The position numbers and the translations under genes were made by a program. Below, piece by piece: positions 1 through 10,066 of a stretch of 64,000 bases of DNA. The stretch comes from Toxonevra muliebris. Its lineage: Eukaryota > Arthropoda > Insecta > Diptera > Pallopteridae. The notes under the pieces were generated by a model, which worked only from the letters and a program-made list of their open reading frames with translations, was not told where the DNA came from and did not search any database. Position 1 is the first letter of the stretch. Each line of letters starts with the position of its first letter. Where the stretch lies: the NCBI GenBank assembly GCA_963691655.1, contig OY829326.1:25904878-25968877 (forward strand), in the 5' to 3' direction.

Positions 1-136
1 GTTGAAATCAATTAAGATTTTTTTTTTTTTTGAGCGTTACCACTAAAAATGTAAAATAATTTTCATCAGATATTTCTTTTCTCGCTTAAAAATTATAAAA
101 ATATTTTAATTCTTATTTATTTGCTCAGGCATAATA

Positions 137-710
137 ATTACACAGTCCAACAGCATTTTTGCAACAGAATAGCTACCCTATAATCCAGAAAGGGTATGTT
201 GTATAGACCATTTTTGTAGAAGAAACTTTTAGTCCAGAACGTCTCAGTTTTTTTTTTTTTTACAGTGGGTCAAAGTTTTCTTATTTTGGTCGAAGAGAGC
301 TGAATACTAAGTGCAAAATTTTCTGGCAAATATTTTTGTGGAATATTTTAATCCTTAATTATCTTTTTTGAAAGGACTATTGAGGTTTTCATCAAAACAG
401 GAGTCAATTTGTCCCATAAAAAGAGTAACTAAAGGGTTAAAATGTTCTACCAAAATGACCCTTGTAAAATTGTACTATATAATTTCGCCAATAAGATTTT
501 CCTCAGAAATCAATTTAAAACACTTTTTGCACTTAGTATTCAGTTCCCTTTGACCAAAATAAGAAAATTTTGATCCACTGTTAAAAAAACTGAGACGTGC
601 TGGACTATAAGTTTCTTTTACAAAAATGGTCTATACAGCATACCCTTTCAGGATTATAGGGTGGCTATTCTGTTGCAGCCAAAAAATCTTAATTTGTTGG
701 GCTGTGTTAT
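137..710. repeat. Foldback repeat with arms of about 185 bp
   Basis: Bases about 137-320 and 519-710 are imperfect reverse complements of each other. Shared landmarks are GCAACAGAATAG, CCCTATAATCC, AAGGGTATG, ATAGACCATTTTTGTA, GTCTCAGTTTTT and GAATACTAAGTGCAAAA. The right arm has small length differences in T-runs. The loop is about 200 bp and has no similarity to the arms. The structure abuts a mariner transposase remnant, so it may be a non-autonomous foldback transposon or an inverted duplication of a transposon end. ORFs across it are chance. Confidence 0.75.
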
Positions 711-734
711 TTTCTTTTGATTTTTATATTTTGG

Positions 735-1062
735 ATCGAGAAGAAAAAATCCAAACGTTACACAGCTTTGTGGCAGCTTTTGCATCGAATTGTAAACACA
801 AAGTCATTGTAAACATGGCAATGCTCGATAAAAATGTTGCACAATGTATTAAAAATTATTTAGAAAACCTCGAATGGGACGTTTTACCCCACTAACCGGA
901 TTCACCAGACTTGGCTCCTTCCGACTACTACTTATTTCGATCAATACAGGACTTCAATTTGTATGAAGACTGAAAAATTGGCTTGGTAAGCCTCAAAAAA
1001 TGTGAATTGGTACCGGGATGGAATCCATCAATTGTCAGAAAGATAGCTAACGAAGATCAATA
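735..1062 (+). pseudogene. Mariner-type transposase remnant (C-terminal half)
   Basis: The plus-strand translation from about 780 carries the end of a Tc1/mariner DDE transposase: a block ENLEWDVLPH, a stop codon, then PDSPDLAPSDYYLFRS in the same frame. In mariners these correspond to the stretch leading to the third catalytic aspartate (SPDLAPSDYHLF). The region of the second aspartate (normally HDNARPHVA) reads NMAMLDKNVA, so that catalytic residue is gone. At least two in-frame stops follow. It differs from the two other mariners in the window and is old. It could belong with the foldback repeat beside it. Confidence 0.8.
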
Positions 1063-2041
1063 ATTTGATTATTAAGATCATTAATTTTGTCAATTAAATA
1101 AAGCCATTCAAAAAATGATTTTTTCCGGCCGCTAGTCGCGACTAGTTCACTTTGAGTGAATGATAAGTGAACTCAATAACCGCAGTAATAGATTGCAATT
1201 CCCTCAATCAATTTGCGCAAAAAACTTAAAACCATTTAGTCCTAAACGCTTAACATCAGATCGTCAATCGTAATAAAATTAAATTAAATAGAAAACGCTT
1301 CGACTCGGAAGATATCAATAACCACAACAAAAACATAAACCCAGATATCAAGCTTAGTGAATAGCTCTTACTAACAGGTGGTACTACGGTCTTAGCAGGT
1401 AATTGAAAAGTTAAACCTTCTATCGATCGACGGACTAAAATACCTTCCCATAGGTCTCTCATCTCTTTCATCATAATTTATGGCTCGGAGACATAAATAA
1501 TGAAGTGCAACATTGACAGAGTCGTAGTAGAGAAGGAAAGTACAATGAGTGAACGAATTGTAATAAATAATACATACAAGTTTGATGCCTAGAAAATATT
1601 GAAAGAAAACCAGATACAAATTACATCTAGCTTGAAGAAGAATAGTTAGGAAAGAACAACTCATTCAATATCTTTCATAACCTTTCAATGATGTTACAAA
1701 GAATCAATACAGCAAGAAAATCGACAGTTTTATTGATTAGTATTGAATATGAGCTATGTATAGATATTAAAGGAACAATGGCGAATTGTATACACAAATT
1801 ATAATTTTTATATTGAAAAGACTTTTCACAGTTATTCAAGAAACTACCACTGAAACATGTTACTATTTCCCAGTAATTATACAGGAATTCGTCAAAGGAT
1901 ATTTTAAGCCAATCATTAAAACCATCATCATTAAATCTAAACACAATCAAATTCTCTATAACAACTTTACAAAAATGCTAATTGTTTACTAATTAACTTT
2001 ACTTTGCTTTTCTGTTTATTTTCTCTCTTGTTTATTTGCAG

Positions 2042-2325
2042 AAACATCTGAGGACATTTCACCCTATGCCACATTTCAATTATCAGAAACGGCCAACATG
2101 TCACAGCCGCACCATGCGGGGGGACCAGCGAATACTCTACTACATTCCTTCATGTATCATGAGCGTGCATTAACCGAGGGTTGTTCGTCGCCACCTCCTG
2201 CAGCGGTATTAAAATCCACCACCCAAAACCACCATCACCATCACCACCACCTCAACCTCAACCATTATCAACGTCCACCAAAGACAAATCATAATCATTA
2301 TCAGACTTCACCATTACATAATATC
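2042..2325 (+). CDS. Dscam2: Dscam-family receptor, cytoplasmic-tail exon A
   Basis: This is an internal exon of a Dscam-type immunoglobulin/fibronectin adhesion receptor acting in neuronal self-recognition and wiring; only the intracellular tail is here. A CAG acceptor ends at 2041 and the first codon is split after one base. The frame then reads TSEDISPYATFQLSE, and the SPYATF block is typical of insect Dscam tails. After it come SQPHHAGGPANTLLHSFMYH, EGCSSPPPAA and a histidine run. The ORF closes at 2358, so the exon must end earlier. Two phase-0 donors are possible: after 2205 (gcg|gtatta) and after 2325 (atc|gtgcgt). I chose 2325 because it has G at +5 and because the His-rich stretch stays open to it. 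The Dscam2 assignment is from memory of the Drosophila protein. Confidence 0.8.
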
Positions 2326-3005
2326 GTGCGTTTGTTTAAATTTCTTTTTTTTCCTTAATTTTCTCTTTTACTTTTTAAATTTTCTATTATTTCGTTATTT
2401 CTGTGCTCTTCTGTTTGTAGTTTTTGTTTAAGTTAAAATTGTATTTGAGTATAGAGAGGATGAAAAAGATAGAGAAAGAGTTGAAAATACTTTTCGTTTC
2501 TTCTGTGTTTGTGTTGTTTTTGTTTAACATTTTCATATAGCTAAAAAAAAAAAAAGAGAACGACAGAGGAAGAGAGGAGACAAAGCGTAGTATTAATTGG
2601 CTGCTTCTTACGTACAAGTAAAACTATGTTAGATTTTTAATTGTGTTCTTTATGATTTAATGTTGTATTTTTAAGATTTTATTTTTTTATCTCATAAAAA
2701 TTTTGTTTGCACAATTTTAATTTGAAATTATATTTACAAAAAAACGCTAGATATTATTTACGTAAATAAGTATGTATGTATTGATTCGTATGTAGTTTAT
2801 ATATCTACATACTTCTTCTATACATATGTACAGTCGCGATTTTGACTTTGGCTTTCGTATACATTTTTGTGCATTGTTCCTCATTGAAGCAACAACAAAA
2901 CAAAAACAACCAACGCCACATGCTCATTCTTAATTGCCTTTTATTTTTTCTTTTTTTTTTCTCTCTTTTGGTATTTATTTATTTTTTCACTTTTATTGCA
3001 ATTAG
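2326..3005 (+). other. Intron between exons A and B
   Basis: AT-rich sequence with T-runs, ending in a pyrimidine tract and an AG acceptor at 3004-3005. No coding block is seen beyond the chance overhang of exon A to its stop at 2358. If the upstream donor after 2205 is used, the intron begins at 2206. A cluster of TATGTATG-like repeats lies around 2770-2830. Confidence 0.7.
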
Positions 3006-3135
3006 TCTTCCAAGAATCGTCGCCGTCACTCACGTAAAACAGAACCTGAGAGTGAGGAATCCGAATCGGATCAGGATCAATTGACATCGAGTCGTACTGA
3101 ATCGTCCAATCAGCATGAGGGCAAAATTAAACATA
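3006..3135 (+). CDS. Dscam2: Dscam-family receptor, cytoplasmic-tail exon B
   Basis: The exon follows an AG acceptor at 3004-3005 and starts in phase 0 with Ser-Ser-Lys-Asn. It reads KNRRRHSRKTEPESEESESD, then DQDQLTSSRTESSNQHEG. So there is a basic patch followed by an acidic, serine-rich stretch, as expected for an intracellular tail with possible phosphorylation sites. It ends at a strong donor (a|gtaagt at 3136) after one base of a codon. That phase matches exon C, where the split codon becomes AGT (Ser). The other frames of this stretch also stay open but look random. It is small, about 43 codons. Confidence 0.85.
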
Positions 3136-3167
3136 GTAAGTACACATCCAAATATACACACATAAAG

Positions 3168-3252
3168 TGTAGTGGCATTTTGAATTAACTTGGCGTATGT
3201 GTGTACAAATTCGTGAACCTATAAGCCAAATCAATTCTCAGACTACGATTTA
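3168..3252 (-). repeat. Decayed copy of the 78-bp palindromic repeat
   Basis: The centre reads TTGGCGTATGTGTGTACAAA and the right arm AGCCAAATCAATTCTCAG, the same arrangement as the clean copy at 12787-12864 in the opposite orientation. The left arm has drifted (TTGAATTAACTTGGCG) and the outer GTCGCC has changed. It lies just inside the intron after exon B, so the insertion is intronic. Confidence 0.75.
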
Positions 3253-3712
3253 CATTAATTTTATTTATTGTGATTCCGTTTTTTAACCCTTCTTTAAATC
3301 TATGTATTTTGTGTGTTAATGATATTTTCAAATTTAAATTTTTTATGTTTTAGTTATCGAATTTCATTTGTTTTTGTAAATTTTGCGTGCGAATTGAAAG
3401 GAACGAGCTTACTGAAATCGTTCTCATACAGAAAATTAATTGATTGTTTTAAAACACATGCAAGTACGTAATTTTCATTATTCAGTACGCAGTTGAAGGA
3501 ATGTTCCAATTATATATGTTTCGAACACGACGCAATCAAGGCAACGAACGACAATCGTGATGACGACGAGTATTAAAAAAAGTGTTATTGCTACTGATAC
3601 GTCGCTGAGATAGAATCTATTTCATTTCTATCGGTGTAGTTACCATCGCCTCGATTGTGATTAAACTCATAATCCAAAAAAAAAAAATGCTGCTTGTCCT
3701 GTCTTGCTACGG

Positions 3713-4330
3713 ACTAAAGAAATTAAAGAGAGAGAGAGAGCGAGAAAAATACAATCTGACAAAAGAAAACGCTGTGAGATAGAACAAAAGGGAGGTAGGG
3801 GGACAAAAACCATAGAACAACTAGGAATAAGTAAAGATATGATGAAAAGAATGTGGTGGGATGCGAGCATGCTAGAAGGAGAGCGAGAGTAGAGTACGAG
3901 AAGATTAGAGAGGAGTGAAAAGTTTATCGAAGGGTTAAAGGGGCAGATAAAAGGAGAAAAGAGCTAGGAAAAAAGTAAAGAGAGGGAGAGGAGAGAGAGG
4001 GGTGCAGAAGAGCAGATGGGGGGGAGAGAGGCGAAGAGGATGGGAGGAGGTGTCCTAAAGGAGGGGTGAAGAGAATAGGAAAGAAAGAATGATTTAAAGA
4101 GATCGAAAGGAAAATTTATGTGGCGTTGTAAAAGAGAAGAAAGTACTGAATGAAGACTAGATGAGCAGGGAGAGAGTAAAAGGTTCAAAATGGTTCGGAT
4201 AGCAGGAAAGAAGGTAGTGATGGAAGGGAGGTTTAAACGATAGTAATTTGGAGGGAAGAGATATGTGCAAAGAAAAAATGTTAATGGAGGACAGAAGAGT
4301 AAAGATGGAGAAGTAGATCATTTTACTGGT
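3713..4330. repeat. Purine-rich (G/A) strand-asymmetric stretch
   Basis: About 600 bases of the plus strand are made largely of A and G, with runs such as AGAGAGAGAGAGAG near 3730, a GGGGGG run near 4020, and blocks like GAGGAGAGAGAGGGG. It is imperfect, with no fixed repeat unit. ORFs on either strand across it are compositional artefacts. Such tracts can form triplex or unusual DNA structures; here that is only inference. Confidence 0.7.
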
Positions 4331-4872
4331 CATTACAGGATTTTACGTAATTACTCCAATCCTCATTACATAGTAGTAGATTAGGACTTCTTCAATTGCT
4401 CTGAATCTGACTCGGCTTTGTCCTTCACTTTTTGTATAATTGGCAAAGGTTAGTTCGGTTTTAATGATTCTGCGCCAGACTTTAGCTGAGACACGAATAC
4501 GGTAAGAACCTTTACGATCTTAGCGTAGACCTTAGAGTGATTACGGACAGTATGGAAATATATTACATTGTTTCGCCATTACTGTAATATATTAATATGT
4601 TAGACATGACTGAAGCGTGATATTCTTTTGCATTTTTCAATTATGTACGACTTATCGCCATATCCTTTTTTTGATCAGCCCTACTGCCATTGCTTGACTT
4701 GTGCGACTTCAGTGTTATTCTTTGGAATCTGTCAAAATCTGTCTCACATTTTTCTATTAACTACTGAATTCATAACATGCGATTAGAACATTTCTACATT
4801 TGATGCGTATGAAATACACTTTAGATTTGCATAGTTTTGCTTTCAATGCTATATAATTTGAGGATTTTACTA

Positions 4873-4900
4873 TCTCTTTCTCTCTCTCTCTTTCTCTCTC
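4873..4900. repeat. CT microsatellite
   Basis: A short imperfect run of CT/TTTC units inside the intron between exons B and C. Confidence 0.8.
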
Positions 4901-6121
4901 AACTGAAAGTGAATAGTTATGATTGGTTAATTGAACTTTGGAATCGAACTATAAGTAACATACAATAAAGATGTAATAGCTGCATTTTATTCGCCACTTG
5001 CTTCTAGTTATGTCTAATTAGCAGCGATAATTGTATGGGAAAGCAACAACAAAGAGGCAGCGATAACACGTATAACTATAGCTATTATGCATACTTAACA
5101 AGTAGTTTAGCTACAACAAATTCTATAGTGAACTGACAGTTGGCAAAAAAATAAAAAAAGGAAAAGATTTTAAATGTCTGCCGGTGAAAATAAGTTAAAA
5201 TCATCATTAAATGTTCTGATAAAGCGTGAAAACTAAAAACAATGCCCACGATTAACCGCAATGTCTTGGATCTATTAAAATGTTTCACTTCTAACTGCTG
5301 AGTAATTCATTGTGAATAACAATATAACGAAGAAGAGACTTAACTTGCTGGCGAATAAAACACAGCTAATATATGGTTCGAATATAACAGGTTGCGCTTT
5401 TAAAATTAAGTTCCTGAATCTGGTTAAAAAATTAATAAAAAAATTAACTGCATTTCATATCTCATGCCTTTCAATTCATGCTTATTTAATTTAAGTCCTT
5501 TGATTTCATTATAAATACGGCTAATATTTCTCCAAATTTAAAAACTTAATATTTTCTATCCAACTCTTTATTCTCTAATCCCGTACATGTTTCAAACCAC
5601 ATCAATTGTTGTGTGTGTGTGTGTTTTACATTTTAATTCAGTACAATCAAAAACAATTAAGAAAAAAAAAAACAAAAACCTTAGAATGATTTCACATTCA
5701 GAGTTTCAATATATATTTGCATATATTTTTCACATTATTTTGTTTTTTTGTTTATTTTTTCACAGACTCTAAAAAAATACAACATTTTCTAAATCACAAC
5801 ATATCGAAAACTTATCTATAGTAAATAAATCACACAAAAGTTAATGAGAAATTGAGAAATCAGATCATCAACAGACTAAACTAAACCACACTGAAACAAA
5901 CATTAAATTTGGAGAAGTTTTTAGAAATTTTTTTTAAATTTATATAATAGTAAATTTATTTACAAAAAAAAATTATTAAAAATAGTAACTAAATTAAAGT
6001 AAGATTTATATTTATTTACATTAAATATATTTATATAAATGCATATTGCATATATGTATATCCAAACCAAAAAAAAAAAAAAACCATTCGATATAAGTGT
6101 TTAATCTTCCCACCCCCGCAG

Positions 6122-6996
6122 GTATCATCTACCATGGAGCACAATCAAGCACATCATCAGATCTATCACCAATGTCTGAACAAAAATCATTGCCACGTCG
6201 CGGTCGTTCAAGGTATCATCATCAACAATATCAATTTTCCACAAATACAACACCGCGACATCATAACAATAGCAACAAAAACAACATCAATACGCAATCA
6301 ACAACAGTAACATCAACAACAACAACAACAAACAATTCGAATAAAATTCTATCACCACGTAGTGGTAATCTAAAATCAATCTCGAGCACATTCAAATCAC
6401 AAGACTCCATACAATGTCACATACCGACACTGGTGAAATCACCATCGGTAACACAACAAACACACCATCAACAGAAATACCAACACCATCAACATCAAAC
6501 AAATGCCACAGTAACACCACAACCACAAGCACAAGCAACAACAACACCATGTAGCAATATTATTAGTAATAATAGCAATAAAAGTAAACTATCACAGCAA
6601 CCCCTATTGATAACCCCGAAATTAGCACATCATCCATTACACCAACACCCACAGTCACAACCGCAACAACAACTGCAACAAATGCCTCCCATACCAATCA
6701 CAACAACAGATCACCACCATCACCATCTCCTAGATAGTAGCTGTAATAATCCAATTGCATCTGTTCCAGCCCCCCAGCCCCCAGTATCATGCATGCCATC
6801 ATCACAATTTCGTCCCATACCACATAAGACAGTACCCATGTCGTCGACGTCGACGGTGGGTGGAATAGGCGTTGGAGGTGGTGGTATTATTAATGAGGGG
6901 GGTGGTAGTATCGTCGTCGGACCGTCAACAATTCTAAATCCATCAACTGCACCATTATCGTCGAAATTCTTTTCGGCAACAACTTTGCCCAAATAG
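6122..6996 (+). CDS. Dscam2: Dscam-family receptor, C-terminal exon C with TAG stop
   Basis: The acceptor (cccgcag|gt) gives a split Ser codon with exon B, then IIYHGAQSSTSSDLSPMSEQ and KSLPRRGRSRYHHQQYQF. The middle is rich in Asn, Thr, Gln and His repeats. Islands that look constrained are KILSPRSGNLKSISSTFKSQ, DSIQCHIPTLVKSPS, QQPLLITPKL, SQFRPIPHK, and STAPLSSKFFSATTLPK before the TAG at 6994-6996. The islands probably hold adaptor or kinase sites in an otherwise disordered cytoplasmic tail, while the homopolymeric linkers vary. Roughly 290 codons. The ATG at 6097 lies upstream of the splice site and is not a start. The frame stays open after the TAG (next entry). Confidence 0.85.
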
Positions 6997-7155
6997 GATA
7001 CGGCCAATGGGGGGAACAGCAATGGCATAGACCTGGGCGGGAGTGGAAATGGGCTTGGGATTGGGAGTGGTGGGCATAATAGTTTAGTTAGTAGCTTCGG
7101 TTATGATAGCGGTGAAATATCATGCACATATATGGATCCAATAGATCAAACATGA
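6997..7155 (+). other. Dscam2: In-frame extension after the TAG: candidate stop-codon readthrough
   Basis: Directly after the TAG, and in the same frame, 52 codons run to a TGA at 7153-7155. The product is DTANGGNSNGIDLGGSGNGL, a further Gly/Ser-rich stretch, then HNSLVSSFGYDSGEISCTYM and DPIDQT. The end is rich in Asp, Glu, Ser, Tyr and Cys and does not look like random AT-rich sequence, which would meet a stop far sooner. Readings are translational readthrough of UAG-G, a recent CAG-to-TAG nonsense change, a sequencing error, or the remains of an older C-terminus. Possible internal donors (for example after 7111) mean part of it could also be spliced. Confidence 0.5.
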
Positions 7156-7227
7156 GATTAAATAGAGAAAATTGAAGGAGGAGAAGGGAGATGGGGCGTA
7201 GTACAAATGCAGTTCGATTGAGATAGA

Positions 7228-7233
7228 AATAAA
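7228..7233 (+). promoter_or_regulatory. Candidate polyadenylation signal AATAAA
   Basis: This is the first AATAAA after the exon C stop codons, about 230 bases past the TAG and 75 past the TGA. It would suit an isoform ending in exon C. The sequence is AT-rich, so chance occurrence is likely. Confidence 0.25.
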
Positions 7234-7374
7234 AGAAAAAATACTGTGAAATGATTTGAAATAGAGAGGGAAAGAGCGAGTGAGATCTTTTAAATACATA
7301 CAAAATCATTGTAGATTTATCAATTCTATTCTTGTTTTTTGTTTGTGTGTGTAAATACAGCATTATCATTAGAT

Positions 7375-8386
7375 AGGGTGGATCGGAAATACGTGAATTA
7401 TAGGTAAAAGTCTGATATTTTTCAAAATATGGATCATGGTTAATAATTGCTAAATGCACCAAACGTTTCGGCCATAAATATTTAATTGATGAATTTCGTG
7501 AAGTTAGGGAAGGTTTGCTGTTACTGTAGGTACATTTTTGTTCGACTCTCCTAGTTCATTTGTTGTTTGACTAAAGTTACACATTTACCAGTAACTTTTT
7601 TAATGTGTCGTCGGGAATATATACTTTTTTCCAATAACAAAAAAATAGACCAATATCTAGAACTGTTGGCTTTGTTCTGTATTATTGCATTCTTTATAGG
7701 CTACTTGCTGAAGAAAAACTAACTTATAAACTCGGTTTATAAGTGGCGCCTTATTCTATCGGATTCCAATGGGGTTTTCGAGGATAAACCCCTCTCTCAA
7801 CCCCAAGCACCTACAAAGATTTCATTTGTTTTGATTGTTAGTTATGGAAAAATCCACCAAAAGTAACAAGATTTCTTGCGGGTTTCATTCCAAAAAATAT
7901 TGAGAATAGGGCTGATTGTAAGGCTTTATAGCCGGAAGCAGATTAACTCTGAAGTATATAAAATTGATCAAGTAGGCTTTGTACCTACCATAGAACTGAA
8001 ATTTTCAAAAATAAAATTCAAAAAAAAAAAAAAAAACATTGGATCAAGTCAAACCAAATTAGGCTCACTTAATTGGGTTAACTTCTAAATTAGCCTTTGT
8101 GAAAATCGTCTATATGAAGCCTCCCTTCCATATATACGAAATCTTCAAACTAACCTTTTTATCAGTTTTTTTGTACAGTGCTTTTATCTTTTCCATATTT
8201 ATTTCAGAAACATTGTAACAATAGAAATTAAGTTCAAATATTGATTCTATCAAAATTATATATGTTCACTTTTAAGGATTATTCCATATTCCTTGAGACC
8301 CTGCTAATAACAGTTTGGCTCAATTCAAGTTTTTGTAGCCCACTGTATTTCAGACTTTGAAAACGTTTCATTTCCGATCCACTCTC
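7375..8386. mobile_element. TIR element of about 1 kb with AGGGTGGATCGGAAA ends
   Basis: AGGGTGGATCGGAAAT near 7375 is matched in reverse complement by ATTTCCGATCCACTCT ending near 8386, differing by one base in the first 15. The interior has no coding capacity, so it looks non-autonomous. The target-site duplication is not clear. It lies between exon C and exon D, so it is intronic for a transcript using exon D. Its terminal word resembles the AGGGTGGGTCAAA end of the element at 53911-54406. Confidence 0.6.
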
Positions 8387-8627
8387 CACAATATTCATAG
8401 ACCACTAGTAGTAATTATTAGTAAATTCTTCAAAAGAGATTTCCATTCCATCAAGTTCACAAATAATCAAAAAAGAAAAAAAAAATAACACTAGAAATTA
8501 ACAAAAAAAAAAAAAACCTACCAACAAATTTCAACGCGTTTGCTGAAAATTAAAAAAAAAAAAATCTTTCCTATTCATCAAACTACAACTATGTACTACA
8601 TACAACAATTCTTCACACACCCACCAG

Positions 8628-9018
8628 GACTGGAGCCATGCGTACCTTGCATCCGTTGCAGCTACAGGCTGAATGCAATATAGTGCCCGGTGGCAGTGCC
8701 GCCAGTGGTTTTCATCATCAATTAGCGGCAATCGATGCCAGCGGCGGCAGCAGCAACATACCAGCGGCTGGCGGCGATTTAGCAGAAGTTGAATGCGATG
8801 TGGATACGTTGAAGAAATTAAAATTTGGTATGAGATCAACGCTATGGTCGCGTCCATCATCGACGACATCACAATTGCAACAGCAACATCAGCAGCAACA
8901 ACAGCAACCGATGCATCAAGGAAAAACACCACAACAGCAACCACGCCAGCCAAACTCACCAGCACCACCCACACAAAAGTTACTTACCGAGAAATCTGAT
9001 TATTCGATATCAGTGTGA
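8628..9018 (+). CDS. Probable alternative last exon of the Dscam-like gene
   Basis: A CAG acceptor at 8625-8627 opens a frame TGAMRTLHPLQLQAECNIVP, continuing through SGFHHQLAAIDASGGS, a block AEVECDVDTLKKLKFGMRST followed by LWSRPSS, a Gln-rich run and a Pro-rich segment. It ends KLLTEKSDYSISV and TGA. The mixed acidic/basic block and the hydrophobic last residue look like a real receptor tail; the final I-S-V would suit a class II PDZ ligand. The acceptor phase (two bases already used) does not match the donor of exon B or any convincing donor in exon C, so the splice partner is unknown. It could also start at the ATG at 8638. Confidence 0.65.
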
Positions 9019-10064
9019 GATCGTTTGCAAACGCACTATTAAATCTAGCGACGATGATGATATTTAGCTGGAACTGAATGAATACCTAGGAACAATGACT
9101 ATAATACACATTTTTTTCATCTTGAAGTTAGAGCATAGGGTGATTGTATAGATTATGGGCGCATTTCAAGTAATACTGTAGGAAAATAATATTTTTATTT
9201 TTTTTTTTCAATTGTATGTTGTTGTATTTTTATTTTTTACTATTAGTTTTTTAATCCCATCTTCTTATCTGTACGTTGTATATAAATATTTCTCCTCTGT
9301 AATTCCCCTCTAACCTCACCACTCACCACCCCCAAAAGCAAAACCCAAAACGTTGATAGAAAACGTATGAATTTAATCTTTCGGACAATCAATCAAAATT
9401 TTTCTATTACACTCTACCACTTTTCATCATAATTTCAACCTCCCCCTACCCTTGCATGCATGTATTGGTCCCCATCCATGAATGATTCCCACAAATATTT
9501 ACTCTATGTGCTTGTATAAATATATATCTCTATCTCTATTTAAACACATATGTACTTATGCATTTATTATGTACTTGTATATACAAATTTTATAAAACAG
9601 TAGTTAAGGTTGTAAATCTTTAAGTTTAATTTCATTAATATTATTGTATATTTACTTACAACTATATATACATATATGGAAAACTATTAGACTATAATAC
9701 TTAATAATATTAGAATGTACATAAATTTTATGGAAAAAGTTTCTTAAAACTATTTGGCATTAATGTTAAAACTTATATGATTCTAACGATTACAAGCAGA
9801 AATCTGTACTCATTTAACACTTAACCTAATTGTTTTAATTAATTTTAAACATGTAAAGGAATTTTAAGTTTAATGCCAACATACATTATTAAAGTAAGTA
9901 TATAAATGACTATTCATATATGCTGCACTACTAGCGTATCTAAACTGGGAGTTTTTAACACATAAACCAGTGTCGTTGGAAACATGAATCGCAATTCCAA
10001 TACCGAACTTGGATCCGCTTTGGGTTGCACCCAAAACCCAGCAATTGACTGTCCTTCAAAGCAA
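9019..10064 (+). other. AT-rich sequence after exon D, probably 3' untranslated or intergenic
   Basis: No ORF or repeat of note was seen. Microsatellite-like TATATACATATATGG and similar words cluster at 9520-9680. It may be 3' UTR of the transcript ending at 9018, but I found no AATAAA close to the stop and cannot place its end. Confidence 0.4.
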
Positions 10065-10066
10065 TA

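Larger units (their letters stand above)
1..2041 (+). other. 3' part of an intron of the Dscam-like gene
   Basis: This is non-coding sequence ahead of the first recognisable exon. It ends in a pyrimidine-rich tract and a CAG acceptor whose G is base 2041. It holds a foldback repeat (137-710) and a mariner transposase remnant (about 735-1062). From about 1150 to 2040 I see only AT-rich sequence with short chance ORFs. Its 5' end lies outside the window. Assignment as intron is an inference from the acceptor and the open frame that follows it. Confidence 0.7.
3136..6121 (+). other. Intron between exons B and C
   Basis: The intron runs from a GTAAGT donor to an acceptor in a cytosine-rich tract (AG at 6120-6121). 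It contains a decayed copy of the 78-bp palindromic repeat (3168-3252), a long polypurine-biased stretch (3713-4330), a CT microsatellite (4873-4900) and very AT-rich sequence from 5500 to 6100. No further exon was recognised. Confidence 0.75.

Noticed and set aside
1132..1145. Perfect 14-base palindrome CTAGTCGCGACTAG
   Set aside because: Isolated, with no repeat partner or element ends. It could be a chance palindrome or a decayed element terminus.
3704..4188. ORFs on both strands in the purine-rich tract
   Set aside because: Compositional artefacts of an A/G-only strand.
6720..7028. Antisense ORF of 102 codons with proline runs
   Set aside because: It is the shadow of the Gly-rich codons of exon C and its extension on the opposite strand.
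8531..8974. Antisense ORF of 147 codons opposite exon D
   Set aside because: The plus-strand frame has the acceptor, the stop and a coherent tail. The antisense product is a Val/Cys-rich shadow of CAG/CAA-type codons.
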